Shown piece after piece: positions 7,310 to 12,630 of a DNA stretch of 12,630 nt; the first letter of the stretch is position 1, and each line of letters starts with the position of its first letter. Position numbers and translations under genes: made by a program. Source of the DNA: SG8-41 sp035456985 (GTDB lineage Bacteria > Pseudomonadota > Gammaproteobacteria > Burkholderiales > SG8-41); contig DATICE010000121.1 of NCBI GenBank assembly GCA_035456985.1, positions 1 to 12,630 of the forward strand, in the 5' to 3' direction. The notes under the pieces are model-generated. The model did not search any database, was not told where the DNA came from, and was given only the letters and a program-made list of their open reading frames with translations.

Positions 7310-8665
7310 TCACCGATTGTGTTCATTGCCATTGCCCGTCCGCTCGACGCTGGCGTCCGCCCATCCCCTGGAGAGAGTGATCCTCACGCCCACGCCGGCG
7401 GCAAGCTGCCGGGCGTCGCGCACGACGCGGCCTTGCCGGTCGTGGGTGATGCTGTAGCCGCGCTCCAGCACCGATTGCGGGTTGAGATGCTTCAGATGCG
7501 CGTCGAGGCGCGCGAGCATCGCCATCGTCGTCTCGAGCCGCCGCTGCGCTCCGTCCCGCAGGCGCCGCGCCAGCTCCGAGCAGCCCCGGCGCAATTCTGC
7601 CACGGCGGGAGCGCGGGCGGCGAGCCGCAGGCCCCCCTCACGCACGCGCCAGCCGCGCTCCTCGAGCGCGCGCGCCCACGCTCCGGCAAGCCGGCTCGCG
7701 AGATGGCGCACCTCGCCCAGCTGGTTGCGGATGCGCTCGCCCGGGTGGACGAGGCGGCGCGAGAGATAATCGAGCCGTTGCATCCGGCCTTCAAGACCGC
7801 GCCGGACGTTCCTCGACACACGATGCGCGACGTGCATCAGCTGCGTCGACAGTTCCTGGCGATCCGGACTCGCCAGCTCGGCGGCCGCGGTCGGAGTCGG
7901 CGCGCGTACATCCGCAACGAAGTCCGCGATGGTGAAATCGGTCTCGTGGCCGACGCCCGAAATGACCGGAATCCCGCACGCGAGGATCGCGCGCGCCACG
8001 ATCTCCTCGTTGAACGCCCACAGGTCCTCGATGCTGCCGCCGCCGCGGCAGACGATCAGCACATCACAGTCCCGCCGCTCTCCGGCGGCCGCAACAGCCG
8101 CGGCAATGCGCCCGGCGGCGCCCTCGCCCTGCACCGGCGTGGGATAGAGAACGACCGGCAGCCGCGGCATCCGGCGCCTCAACGTCGTCAGCACATCGCG
8201 CAGCGCCGCAGCCTGCGGCGACGACACCACTCCGATCGCGCTCGGGAAGCGCGGCAGTGGCCGTTTGCGCGCCGGGTCGAACAATCCCTCCTTCTCGAGC
8301 TTTGCCTTCAAGCGCTCGAACGCCTCGTAGAGCGCGCCCAGTCCGGCGCGGCGCATGACCTCGACGTTGAGCTGGAACTTGCCACGCGCCTCGTAGAGCG
8401 TCGGCAGCGCCCTCACCTCGACCTGCATGCCGTCCCGCGGCAACCATCCCTGCAGCTGCGCGCGGTGGCGGAACATCACGCAATCCACCTGCGCCTGCGC
8501 GTCCTTGAGCGTGAAATAGCAATGCCCGGACTCGTAGCGCTTGAAATTTGAGATCTCTCCGCCCACCCACAGCAGCGGCAAGCTGCGCTCGAGAGTTTCC
8601 CGCGCGATCCGGTTGAGCTCCGAGACCGAAATGACGTGCGGCGGCGGCAATGCGACATCGGCCAT
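7310..8665 (-). CDS. xseA: exodeoxyribonuclease VII large subunit
   Basis: XseA is the catalytic subunit of exonuclease VII, which degrades single-stranded DNA in both directions together with several XseB subunits. The 451-residue length is normal. Residues 10-105 form the N-terminal OB fold (SVSELNRIARETLE, WVGGEISNFK, GHCYFTLKD). The catalytic region has IGVVSSPQAAALRDVL, CRGGGSIEDLWAFNEE at 206-221, and GVGHETDFTIADFVADVRAP from 237, followed by a long Arg-rich coiled-coil region and the C-terminal NPQSVLERGYSI motif. xseB is not in the window. The start at 8665 matches the family N-terminus. It has no strong Shine-Dalgarno, and a TAGAAT -10-like box lies six bases before the ATG, the same arrangement as at mutL. 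Confidence 0.96.
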   Translation of the reverse strand: MADVALPPPHVISVSELNRIARETLERSLPLLWVGGEISNFKRYESGHCYFTLKDAQAQVDCVMFRHRAQLQGWLPRDGMQVEVRALPTLYEARGKFQLNVEVMRRAGLGALYEAFERLKAKLEKEGLFDPARKRPLPRFPSAIGVVSSPQAAALRDVLTTLRRRMPRLPVVLYPTPVQGEGAAGRIAAAVAAAGERRDCDVLIVCRGGGSIEDLWAFNEEIVARAILACGIPVISGVGHETDFTIADFVADVRAPTPTAAAELASPDRQELSTQLMHVAHRVSRNVRRGLEGRMQRLDYLSRRLVHPGERIRNQLGEVRHLASRLAGAWARALEERGWRVREGGLRLAARAPAVAELRRGCSELARRLRDGAQRRLETTMAMLARLDAHLKHLNPQSVLERGYSITHDRQGRVVRDARQLAAGVGVRITLSRGWADASVERTGNGNEHNR

Positions 8666-8671
8666 ACTCGC

Positions 8672-8677
8672 ATTCTA
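8672..8677 (-). promoter_or_regulatory. candidate -10 box of xseA
   Basis: TAGAAT reads on the minus strand at 8677-8672 and is separated from the xseA ATG (8665-8663) by six bases. No clear -35 is visible. If used, transcription would start at or beside the initiation codon. The spacing is identical to that of TATAAT before mutL. Confidence 0.35.
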
Positions 8678-8893
8678 CTCAACGCAGTTGCGCGACGCGT
8701 CGAGCCCATGAGGAAACCCGGCCGGCTCTTTCCCACAGCGGCGAGCCCGCGCGCACCGGGCCCGCGCAGGTGCCCGGAACAAGCTGAGGCTTCGTCTCAA
8801 GCCGTTGAATTCAGGAAGCAATTCTGTGGCACCGTCGCAGAAGCCGAGGCCAGTCCGTAATTGCACACCGCCCCGAGGTGCGCCGCTCACAGG

Positions 8894-8914
8894 ATATGCA
8901 CAGGCTTATCCACA
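8894..8914 (+). promoter_or_regulatory. DnaA box (perfect) with a second near-match
   Basis: TTATCCACA at 8906-8914 is an exact DnaA box. ATATGCACA at 8894-8902 differs from the consensus TTATNCACA at one position, and the two are 12 bases apart in the same direction. Both are followed by GG, making a near-repeat of TATNCACAGG. No other perfect box is seen in the window and no replication genes are near, so this is not an origin in itself. It might be a DnaA-titrating or DnaA-responsive site upstream of exbB. Confidence 0.5.
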
Positions 8915-8932
8915 GGCGCCGCGAGATGGAAG

Positions 8933-8969
8933 CGCGAACCTCGCACGCGGCTCGGTTGCGAACTTTTTT
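8933..8969 (+). terminator. terminator-like hairpin with T6
   Basis: CGCGAACC (8933-8940) pairs with GGTTGCG (8954-8960), giving seven base pairs with one bulged G and a 13-base loop. Three bases later comes TTTTTT (8964-8969). The shape is that of a modest intrinsic terminator on the plus strand. No annotated plus-strand gene ends upstream, so it would end either an unrecognised small RNA or read-through. Confidence 0.35.
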
Positions 8970-8993
8970 CCGGCCGACTGTCGCGCCGAGCGG

Positions 8994-9022
8994 TTGCTGA
9001 AAATTCATCGCGCAGATAAAGT
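8994..9022 (+). promoter_or_regulatory. candidate promoter of the exbB-kdsB operon
   Basis: TTGCTG (8994-8999) and TAAAGT (9017-9022) are spaced by 17 bases and each match four of six consensus positions. Transcription would begin near 9029, shortly before the ribosome-binding site GGGAG at 9036-9040, which is eight bases from the TTG start codon of exbB. Confidence 0.4.
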
Positions 9023-9048
9023 GACGCGACCTTCAGGGAGTCACGCGC

Positions 9049-9654
9049 TTGTTCGCACTCATCGAAGCTGCAGGCTGGCCGATCTGGTTTCTCATCATCT
9101 CGTCCGTCATCGCGCTTGCCATCATTGGCGAGCGCTGGTGGTCGCTGCGCGAGAGCGTCGTCATGCCGAAGAATCTGCTCGACCGGACGATCCAGGATTA
9201 CCGCGAGAACAGGACGTCACCGCAAATGCTTTCCCGGCTCGCGCGGGGATCGCCGCTGGGCCAGGTGTTCGCCGCCGGCCTGCGCAATGCCAAGAGCCCG
9301 CCCGCCATCGTCAAGGAGGCGATCGAGGAATCTGGCCGTACGGTCGCCATCGAGCTCGAGCGCTTTCTCACGAGCCTCGGCACCATCGCCATCATCGCGC
9401 CGCTGCTCGGGCTGTTCGGAACCGTGGTCGGCATGATCGAGATCTTCGGCGCGCAGACGCCGACCGGAACCAACCCCCTGCAGCTCGCCCACGGCATCTC
9501 GATCGCGCTCTACAACACCGCGTTCGGGATCCTGATCGCGGTGCCGGCCATGATCTTCTACCGCTACTTCCGCGCCAAGGTGGACGTGATGCTGGTCGAT
9601 ATGGAGATGCGGGCGCTCAAGCTGGTGGAGGTCATCCATGGTGAGCGGCAGTAA
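9049..9654 (+). CDS. exbB: MotA/TolQ/ExbB-family proton channel protein
   Basis: This 201-residue inner-membrane protein belongs to the family that forms, with ExbD or TolR, a motor driven by the proton gradient. Helix 1 lies near 8-28 (GWPIWFLIISSVIALAIIGE), then comes a cytoplasmic region. Helix 2 carries the conserved LGTIAIIAPLLGLFGTVVGM near 108-127, and helix 3 the NTAFGILIAVPAMIFY segment. The start is a TTG at 9049, chosen because GGGAG lies eight bases upstream and because the reading begins correctly just before helix 1; there is no ATG in a suitable place. exbD follows after 24 bases. No tonB or tolA-like gene is in the window, so the ExbB rather than TolQ name rests on the ExbB-ExbD-LpxK context known in betaproteobacteria. 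Confidence 0.88.
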   Translation: MFALIEAAGWPIWFLIISSVIALAIIGERWWSLRESVVMPKNLLDRTIQDYRENRTSPQMLSRLARGSPLGQVFAAGLRNAKSPPAIVKEAIEESGRTVAIELERFLTSLGTIAIIAPLLGLFGTVVGMIEIFGAQTPTGTNPLQLAHGISIALYNTAFGILIAVPAMIFYRYFRAKVDVMLVDMEMRALKLVEVIHGERQ

Positions 9655-9678
9655 GCCGCCGCGCCGCGCAGGTCCGTG

Positions 9679-10098
9679 ATGCGATTCCGTCCGCGTGCCT
9701 TCCGCGAGGAGCCGGAGATCAACTTCATCCCGTTGATCGACGTGCTGCTGGTGATCCTGATCTTCCTGATGGTCACCACCACCTATTCGCGCTACGCCGA
9801 GCTGCAGATCAACCTGCCGACCGCCGACGCGGAGCGCCAGCGGGACCGCCCCGAGCAGATCGATGTCGCCGTGGATGTGCAGGGCCGCTACTCGATCAAC
9901 CGCAACCCGGTCGCGTTCAGCAACGCGGCCGCGTTCAGCGCCGAACTCCGCCGCGCGGCCGGCAGCGTGAAAGAGCCCGTGATCGTCATCACCGCCGACG
10001 CCAACGCGCCGCACCAGTCGGTGATCAACATCATGGAAGCCGCGCGCCAAGCGGGCTACGGCAAGATCACCTTTACCACCCAGGCCGGAAAGAAGTGA
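9679..10098 (+). CDS. exbD: ExbD/TolR-family biopolymer transport protein
   Basis: This 139-residue protein is the partner of the preceding channel subunit. It has one N-terminal membrane helix, INFIPLIDVLLVILIFLMV, from residue 14, in which Asp21 is the conserved proton-carrying residue. A periplasmic domain of about 95 residues follows, with the usual ITADANAPHQSVINIMEAARQ-like block and GYGKITFTT near the C-terminus. I prefer the ATG at 9679 over a GTG three bases earlier because AGG at 9670-9672 is better spaced for it. The stop codon overlaps the first unit of the repeat cluster that separates this gene from lpxK. It probably energises an outer-membrane process, but the partner protein is not in view. 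Confidence 0.9.
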   Translation: MRFRPRAFREEPEINFIPLIDVLLVILIFLMVTTTYSRYAELQINLPTADAERQRDRPEQIDVAVDVQGRYSINRNPVAFSNAAAFSAELRRAAGSVKEPVIVITADANAPHQSVINIMEAARQAGYGKITFTTQAGKK

Positions 10099-10150
10099 CG
10101 AGATACAGGTGACGAGCTGCAGGTGACGAGGTACAGGTGACGTATTTCCA
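10095..10150 (+). repeat. 14-bp tandem repeat, GTGACGA type
   Basis: GTGACGA begins at 10095, 10109 and 10123, and GTGACGT at 10137, an exact 14-base period. The three full units are GTGACGAGATACAG, GTGACGAGCTGCAG and GTGACGAGGTACAG; the fourth unit degenerates after its first seven bases. The first unit contains the exbD stop codon. Its partner cluster, in the opposite orientation, lies immediately downstream. Confidence 0.9.
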
Positions 10151-10161
10151 CGAAACGCCTT

Positions 10162-10213
10162 TCGTCACCCTTGTTCGTCACCCTTAATTGTCACCCTTAA
10201 TCGTCACCGTCTT
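10162..10213 (+). repeat. 13-bp tandem repeat, TCGTCAC type, inverted to the preceding cluster
   Basis: TCGTCAC begins at 10162, 10175 and 10201, and TTGTCAC at 10188, an exact 13-base period. Units read TCGTCACCCTTGT, TCGTCACCCTTAA and TTGTCACCCTTAA; the last unit (10201-10213) diverges after TCGTCACC and abuts the lpxK start codon. TCGTCAC is the exact reverse complement of GTGACGA in the preceding cluster, so the two arrays can pair. They occupy the place where an lpxK ribosome-binding site would be expected. Confidence 0.9.
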
Positions 10214-10214
10214 G

Positions 10215-11231
10215 ATGGCCTGGATCGAACGCCACTGGGAGCGCGTCACCCCCGTCAGTGCGGCGCTGTGCCCGTTCAGCCTGCTTTTCGGTGCGGCGGC
10301 GGCGGCACGCAGGGCGGCCTACCGCCACGGGCTGCTCCCCACGGTCAAGCTCCCCGTGCCGGTCATCGTCGTGGGAAATATCACCGTGGGCGGCACGGGC
10401 AAGACACCGCTTTGCCTGTGGCTCGCGGCGAGCCTGCGTGCGTGGGGCTACACCCCCGGGATCGTCAGCCGCGGCTACGGGGGCCGCTCCGTCGCGCCGC
10501 AGCGCGTGCTGCCCGATTCGGATCCCTACGCATGCGGGGACGAGGCGGTGCTGCTTGCGCGCCGCAGCGGCTGCGAGGTGTGGACCGGCGCGGACCGTGC
10601 CGCCGCCGGCCGCGCGCTCCTTGCGGCGCAACCCGCCTGCAACGTCGTGATCAGCGACGACGGCCTGCAGCACCATGCCCTCGCGCGCGACGTCGAGCTC
10701 TGCGCGGTCGATGCCGCGCGTGGCTTCGGGAACGGCTGGCTGCTGCCCGCGGGAGCGCTGCGTGAACGGCCGTCCCGGCTCGCGACCATCGATGCCGTGG
10801 TGATCAACGCGGGCAGCGGGGACACTTCCCACCCGTCCCTCGAACTCATACCGTCGGAGACGCCCCGATTCACGATGCGGCTCCAGGGCAGCGAGTTCCG
10901 CAACCTCCGCGATCCCGGACGCCGCGCGGGGCCGGAGCATTTTCGCGGCAAGCGGTCGCACGCGATCGCCGGCATCGGAAACCCGCGACGATTCTTCCGC
11001 CAGCTGGAGGCGATGGGCCTGGAGTTCACGCCCCATCCGTATCCCGATCATCACCCCTTTGCCGCATCCGATCTCGCCTACCCCGGAGCCGATGCGGTGC
11101 TGATGACGGAGAAGGATGCGGTAAAATGCCGGCGTTTCGCGGCGGATTCGCACTGGGAGCTGGCGGTGAACGCGGTTCCGGAAAGCGCGCTCGCCGACCT
11201 GGTGCTGCGCAAGCTGAAGACACGTGGATAG
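10215..11231 (+). CDS. lpxK: tetraacyldisaccharide 4'-kinase
   Basis: LpxK phosphorylates the 4' position of tetraacyldisaccharide-1-phosphate to give lipid IVA, at the cytoplasmic face of the inner membrane. The 338-residue protein has an N-terminal membrane-associated helix (about 12-35), the P-loop GNITVGGTGKT at 54-64, SRGYGG near 85-90, the SDDGLQHHAL catalytic block at 147-156 and the C-terminal MTEKDAVKC. I chose the ATG at 10215, which gives the usual family N-terminus (MAWIERHW). A TTG three bases earlier is an alternative. No Shine-Dalgarno is visible because the inverted repeat cluster runs up to the start codon, so translation may depend on coupling or on mRNA folding. The last eight bases overlap the next gene. 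Confidence 0.96.
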   Translation: MAWIERHWERVTPVSAALCPFSLLFGAAAAARRAAYRHGLLPTVKLPVPVIVVGNITVGGTGKTPLCLWLAASLRAWGYTPGIVSRGYGGRSVAPQRVLPDSDPYACGDEAVLLARRSGCEVWTGADRAAAGRALLAAQPACNVVISDDGLQHHALARDVELCAVDAARGFGNGWLLPAGALRERPSRLATIDAVVINAGSGDTSHPSLELIPSETPRFTMRLQGSEFRNLRDPGRRAGPEHFRGKRSHAIAGIGNPRRFFRQLEAMGLEFTPHPYPDHHPFAASDLAYPGADAVLMTEKDAVKCRRFAADSHWELAVNAVPESALADLVLRKLKTRG

Positions 11232-11403
11232 CAAGCTGCTCGACATACTGGTGTGCCCGCTGTGCAAGGGGCCCCTGCTCTACCGCAAGCCCCAGGGCGA
11301 GCTTCTCTGCAAACCCTGTCGCCTCGCCTATCCCGTCAAGGACGACATCCCGGTCATGCTCGAGGACGAGGCGCGCAAGCTCCCTCCCGAAGAAGAAGTG
11401 TGA
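11224..11403 (+). CDS. UPF0434/Trm112-like zinc-ribbon protein, 59 residues
   Basis: This small gene lies between lpxK and kdsB, the position held by ycaR in E. coli. From a GTG at 11224 the product begins MDSKLLDILVCPLCKGPL and ends EDEARKLPPEEEV. Cys11, Cys14, Cys29 and Cys32 form two CxxC pairs that would bind zinc, and YPVKDDIPVML near 36-46 is typical of the family. Homologous eukaryotic Trm112 activates methyltransferases; the bacterial role is not established. It overlaps lpxK by eight bases and kdsB by four (GTGA), which indicates tight translational coupling. The start codon is inferred from the family N-terminus; no strong ribosome-binding site is seen. Confidence 0.9.
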   Translation: MDSKLLDILVCPLCKGPLLYRKPQGELLCKPCRLAYPVKDDIPVMLEDEARKLPPEEEV

Positions 11404-12155
11404 AGTTCAGCGTCATCATTCCCGCCCGCTACGCCTCCACGCGGTTTCCGGGCAAGCCGCTCGCGGACGTCGACGGGAAGCCGATGGTGGTGCGCGTCGC
11501 GGAACGCGCCCGCAGGAGCGGCGCGGCGGAAGTGATCATCGCCACCGACCATCCCCGCATTGCCGCCGCGGCCATGCGCCACGGCTTCGCGGCGGTCATG
11601 ACCTCGACGCGCCATGCATCCGGCACCGATCGCATCGCCGAAGTCGCCGCCATTCGCCGCTACCGCGGGACGGACATCGTCGTCAACGTGCAGGGCGACG
11701 AGCCGCTGATCGAGCCGTCCCTGATCCGGCGCGTCGCGTCCGGCCTCGCGCGCCATCGCGGCGCAGCGATGGCGACGGCCTGCCACCCGATCCGGAACGC
11801 GCGCGAGCTCGCCAATCCAAATGTCGTGAAGGTCGTGCTGGACCAGGACGGCTATGCGCTCTATTTCAGCCGGGCGCCGGTCCCGTGGGCGCGCGACGGG
11901 TTTGCGCGCGGCGTTTCCCGCATACCGCACGGGCTGCCGGTCTACCGGCATCTCGGCATCTACGCGTACCGCGCGGCGTTCCTGCGTGCATTCACGCGCC
12001 TCAAGCCCGCGGCAATCGAGCGCTTCGAGGCGCTCGAGCAGCTGCGCGCGCTCGCGCACGGCCACCGCATACACTGCGAGATCACGCGCGCGGCGCCGCA
12101 CCCCGGGGTGGACACGCCCGCCGATCTGAGGCGTATCGTACGCCGCTTCCGGTGA
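11400..12155 (+). CDS. kdsB: 3-deoxy-manno-octulosonate cytidylyltransferase
   Basis: KdsB activates Kdo with CTP to make CMP-Kdo, the donor used to attach Kdo to the lipid IVA produced by LpxK. The 251-residue product opens with KFSVIIPARYASTRFPGKPL, the nucleotide-binding signature. It continues with IATDH, the ASGTDRIAE segment, VNVQGDEPLI, YFSRAPVPW, HLGIYAYR and the C-terminal VDTPADL. The start is a GTG at 11400 overlapping the stop of the preceding gene by four bases (GTGA), and it gives the expected family N-terminus. Length is normal. It is the last gene of the exbB-kdsB operon here. adk, which I recall as a common downstream neighbour in betaproteobacteria, is absent. No intrinsic terminator follows immediately. 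Confidence 0.96.
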   Translation: MKFSVIIPARYASTRFPGKPLADVDGKPMVVRVAERARRSGAAEVIIATDHPRIAAAAMRHGFAAVMTSTRHASGTDRIAEVAAIRRYRGTDIVVNVQGDEPLIEPSLIRRVASGLARHRGAAMATACHPIRNARELANPNVVKVVLDQDGYALYFSRAPVPWARDGFARGVSRIPHGLPVYRHLGIYAYRAAFLRAFTRLKPAAIERFEALEQLRALAHGHRIHCEITRAAPHPGVDTPADLRRIVRRFR

Positions 12156-12168
12156 GTATCCGCCCGCG

Positions 12169-12198
12169 TTGTGGCGCGGCCGAAAACGGTGATACATT
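12169..12198 (+). promoter_or_regulatory. promoter-like sequence after kdsB
   Basis: TTGTGG (12169-12174), an 18-base spacer and TACATT (12193-12198) preceded by TGA form a fair match to a -35 plus extended -10. If active it would transcribe the palindromic region from about 12204 as an RNA of unknown function. Only sequence resemblance supports it. Confidence 0.3.
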
Positions 12199-12287
12199 GC
12201 GCGGTCGCTGCCCGTGACAGAGCCTATCTCAATAATAGGCACGTGTGCGACGGAGGCGATGTGGGATGCAGCTTTAGGAGGATAGCC

Positions 12288-12419
12288 CGCAGCAATATGT
12301 CGATATTGCAAGGGCTACCGACAACAAGATGCGCCCAGATCGCCCCGTCCCTTCGGGTTGCGGCCAGGACGGGCGCCTGCTTTGTTGCCCGGCTTGGCCA
12401 TATCGACATATGACCTGCG
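12288..12419. repeat. 132-bp imperfect palindrome, MITE-like or structured RNA
   Basis: The arms contain a perfect 12-bp inverted repeat, ATATGTCGATAT (12295-12306) and ATATCGACATAT (12400-12411). The outer bases CGCAG (12288-12292) match CTGCG (12415-12419). Inward, imperfect matching continues through CAACAAG against CTTTGTTG and GCGCCC (12331-12336) against GGGCGC (12370-12375). Each end also folds on itself: GCAATAT-GTCG-ATATTGC is a perfect seven-base-pair hairpin at 12292-12309. No target-site duplication is obvious. It could be a miniature transposable element, a REP/BIME-like unit or an RNA domain. Confidence 0.6.
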
Positions 12420-12472
12420 CCGTGCGCCTCGCATCCATCCCGTCCTGGCCACAACGCATCACGCGCCCACTG

Positions 12473-12630
12473 TCAAGATAGGTTCCCGTCATGTGCCGGT
12501 TTCTCCAGCAGGTAGCCCAGCCCGCGGATGGTGCGTATGGTGACCCCCGCGGGCTCCAGCTTGCGCCGCAGGCGATGAACGTAGACCTCGATGGCGTTGG
12601 CGCTCACTTCCTCGTCCCAGCCGTAGAGCT
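12473..12630 (-). CDS. OmpR/PhoB-family response regulator, C-terminal end only
   Basis: Fifty-one codons and a stop are visible at the window edge; the gene begins beyond 12630 on the minus strand. The residues LYGWDEEVSANAIEVYVHRL are the recognition-helix end of a winged-helix DNA-binding domain. RRKLEPAGVTIRTIRGLGYL and a short tail ending GNLS follow, so the wing and C-terminus are intact. This is typical of two-component regulators of the QseB/TctD/PmrA kind. The receiver domain and any sensor kinase lie outside the window, so the signal cannot be named. The gene converges on kdsB across a 317-base gap. Confidence 0.9.
   Translation of the reverse strand, partial: LYGWDEEVSANAIEVYVHRLRRKLEPAGVTIRTIRGLGYLLEKPAHDGNLS

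Larger units (their letters stand above)
8666..9048. other. 383-base gap between divergent xseA and exbB
   Basis: No convincing protein gene is seen here. The part next to xseA holds its -10 box and small GC-rich hairpins: CCGGGC (8756-8761) with GCCCGG (8772-8777), and TGAG with CTCA near 8785-8799. The middle has a DnaA box pair, followed by a terminator-like hairpin and then the exbB promoter. A small plus-strand RNA ending at the hairpin is possible, but no promoter for it is clear. Confidence 0.5.
12156..12472. other. 317-base gap with nested inverted repeats, no recognised gene
   Basis: Between kdsB and the convergent response regulator I find no recognisable protein. There is a promoter-like sequence, a small hairpin (GCCTAT at 12222-12227 with ATAGGC at 12235-12240), a strong Shine-Dalgarno-like AGGAGG (12276-12281) with no start codon at useful distance, and a 132-base imperfect palindrome. 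Two further inverted repeats connect different parts: GGCCAGGACGGG (12362-12373) with its complement at 12439-12450, and GCGTTGTGGC (12166-12175) with its complement at 12448-12457. Confidence 0.6.

Noticed and set aside
6254..8551. A 765-codon plus-strand open frame opposite the cNMP-binding gene and xseA
   Set aside because: Its composition is Arg/His-rich with no domain, and it lies antisense to two clear genes; GC-rich codon bias explains its length.
8894..8969. Chromosomal replication origin
   Set aside because: Only two DnaA boxes, no AT-rich unwinding region and no dnaA, dnaN, gidA or parAB genes nearby.
8805..9644. Plus-strand open frame overlapping exbB in another frame
   Set aside because: It lacks membrane helices and family motifs, while the exbB frame from 9049 has a good ribosome-binding site and full conservation.
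10095..10213. CRISPR array
   Set aside because: The units are only 13-14 bases in total with no spacers of normal size, they change orientation, and no cas gene is present.
12320..12390. CAACAAG to CTTTGTTG hairpin as an integron attC site
   Set aside because: The outer ends do not match the RYYYAAC and GTTRRRY core sites, and there is no cassette or integrase.
12297..12413. 38-codon plus-strand reading frame across the palindrome, downstream of AGGAGG
   Set aside because: The distance of 15 bases from the Shine-Dalgarno-like sequence to the ATG is too long, the frame lies wholly in the palindrome, and the peptide resembles no family I recognise.

Overview
The window is GC-rich, densely coded chromosomal DNA. 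It looks like a Gram-negative proteobacterium, most likely a betaproteobacterium. Supporting signs are the LPS genes lpxK and kdsB, an ExbB/ExbD pair placed directly before lpxK, the neighbouring mutL-miaA pair, a two-subunit (alpha/beta) proton-translocating transhydrogenase, and a MutL that carries the endonuclease motif. The lineage is inferred from gene order and protein character; no database search was possible. I see no transposase, integrase, phage gene, CRISPR array, tRNA or rRNA.

Layout. 1-928 (minus): the N-terminal two thirds of pntB, cut by the window edge. 941-2530 (minus): pntA, a few bases upstream of pntB in the same operon. 2689-3474 (minus): an HpcH/HpaI-family aldolase with its own promoter. 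3475-3592: a divergent intergenic region with heptanucleotide repeats and the mutL promoter. 3593-6458 (plus): mutL and miaA, closely spaced. 6455-8665 (minus): xseA followed by a protein with two cyclic-nucleotide-binding domains; the latter converges on miaA and shares a CTAG with its stop codon. 8666-9048: a 383-base gap with a perfect DnaA box, a terminator-like hairpin and the promoter of the next operon. 9049-12155 (plus): exbB, exbD, lpxK, a 59-residue UPF0434/Trm112-like zinc-ribbon gene and kdsB. 12156-12472: a 317-base gap rich in inverted repeats. 12473-12630 (minus): the C-terminal end of an OmpR-family response regulator.

How the genes work together. pntAB couples hydride transfer between NADH and NADP+ to proton translocation. 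mutL, xseA and miaA serve DNA mismatch repair, DNA repair/recombination and tRNA modification. exbB to kdsB form an envelope operon: LpxK makes lipid A by 4'-phosphorylation, KdsB activates Kdo for transfer to it, and ExbB/ExbD is a proton-driven inner-membrane motor whose TonB-like partner is not in view.

The coding content is ordinary housekeeping. The unusual material is between genes: two oppositely oriented repeat clusters with 14-bp and 13-bp periods between exbD and lpxK, heptad repeats before mutL, -10 boxes placed exactly six bases before the mutL and xseA start codons (possible leaderless mRNAs), and a 132-bp imperfect palindrome after kdsB.
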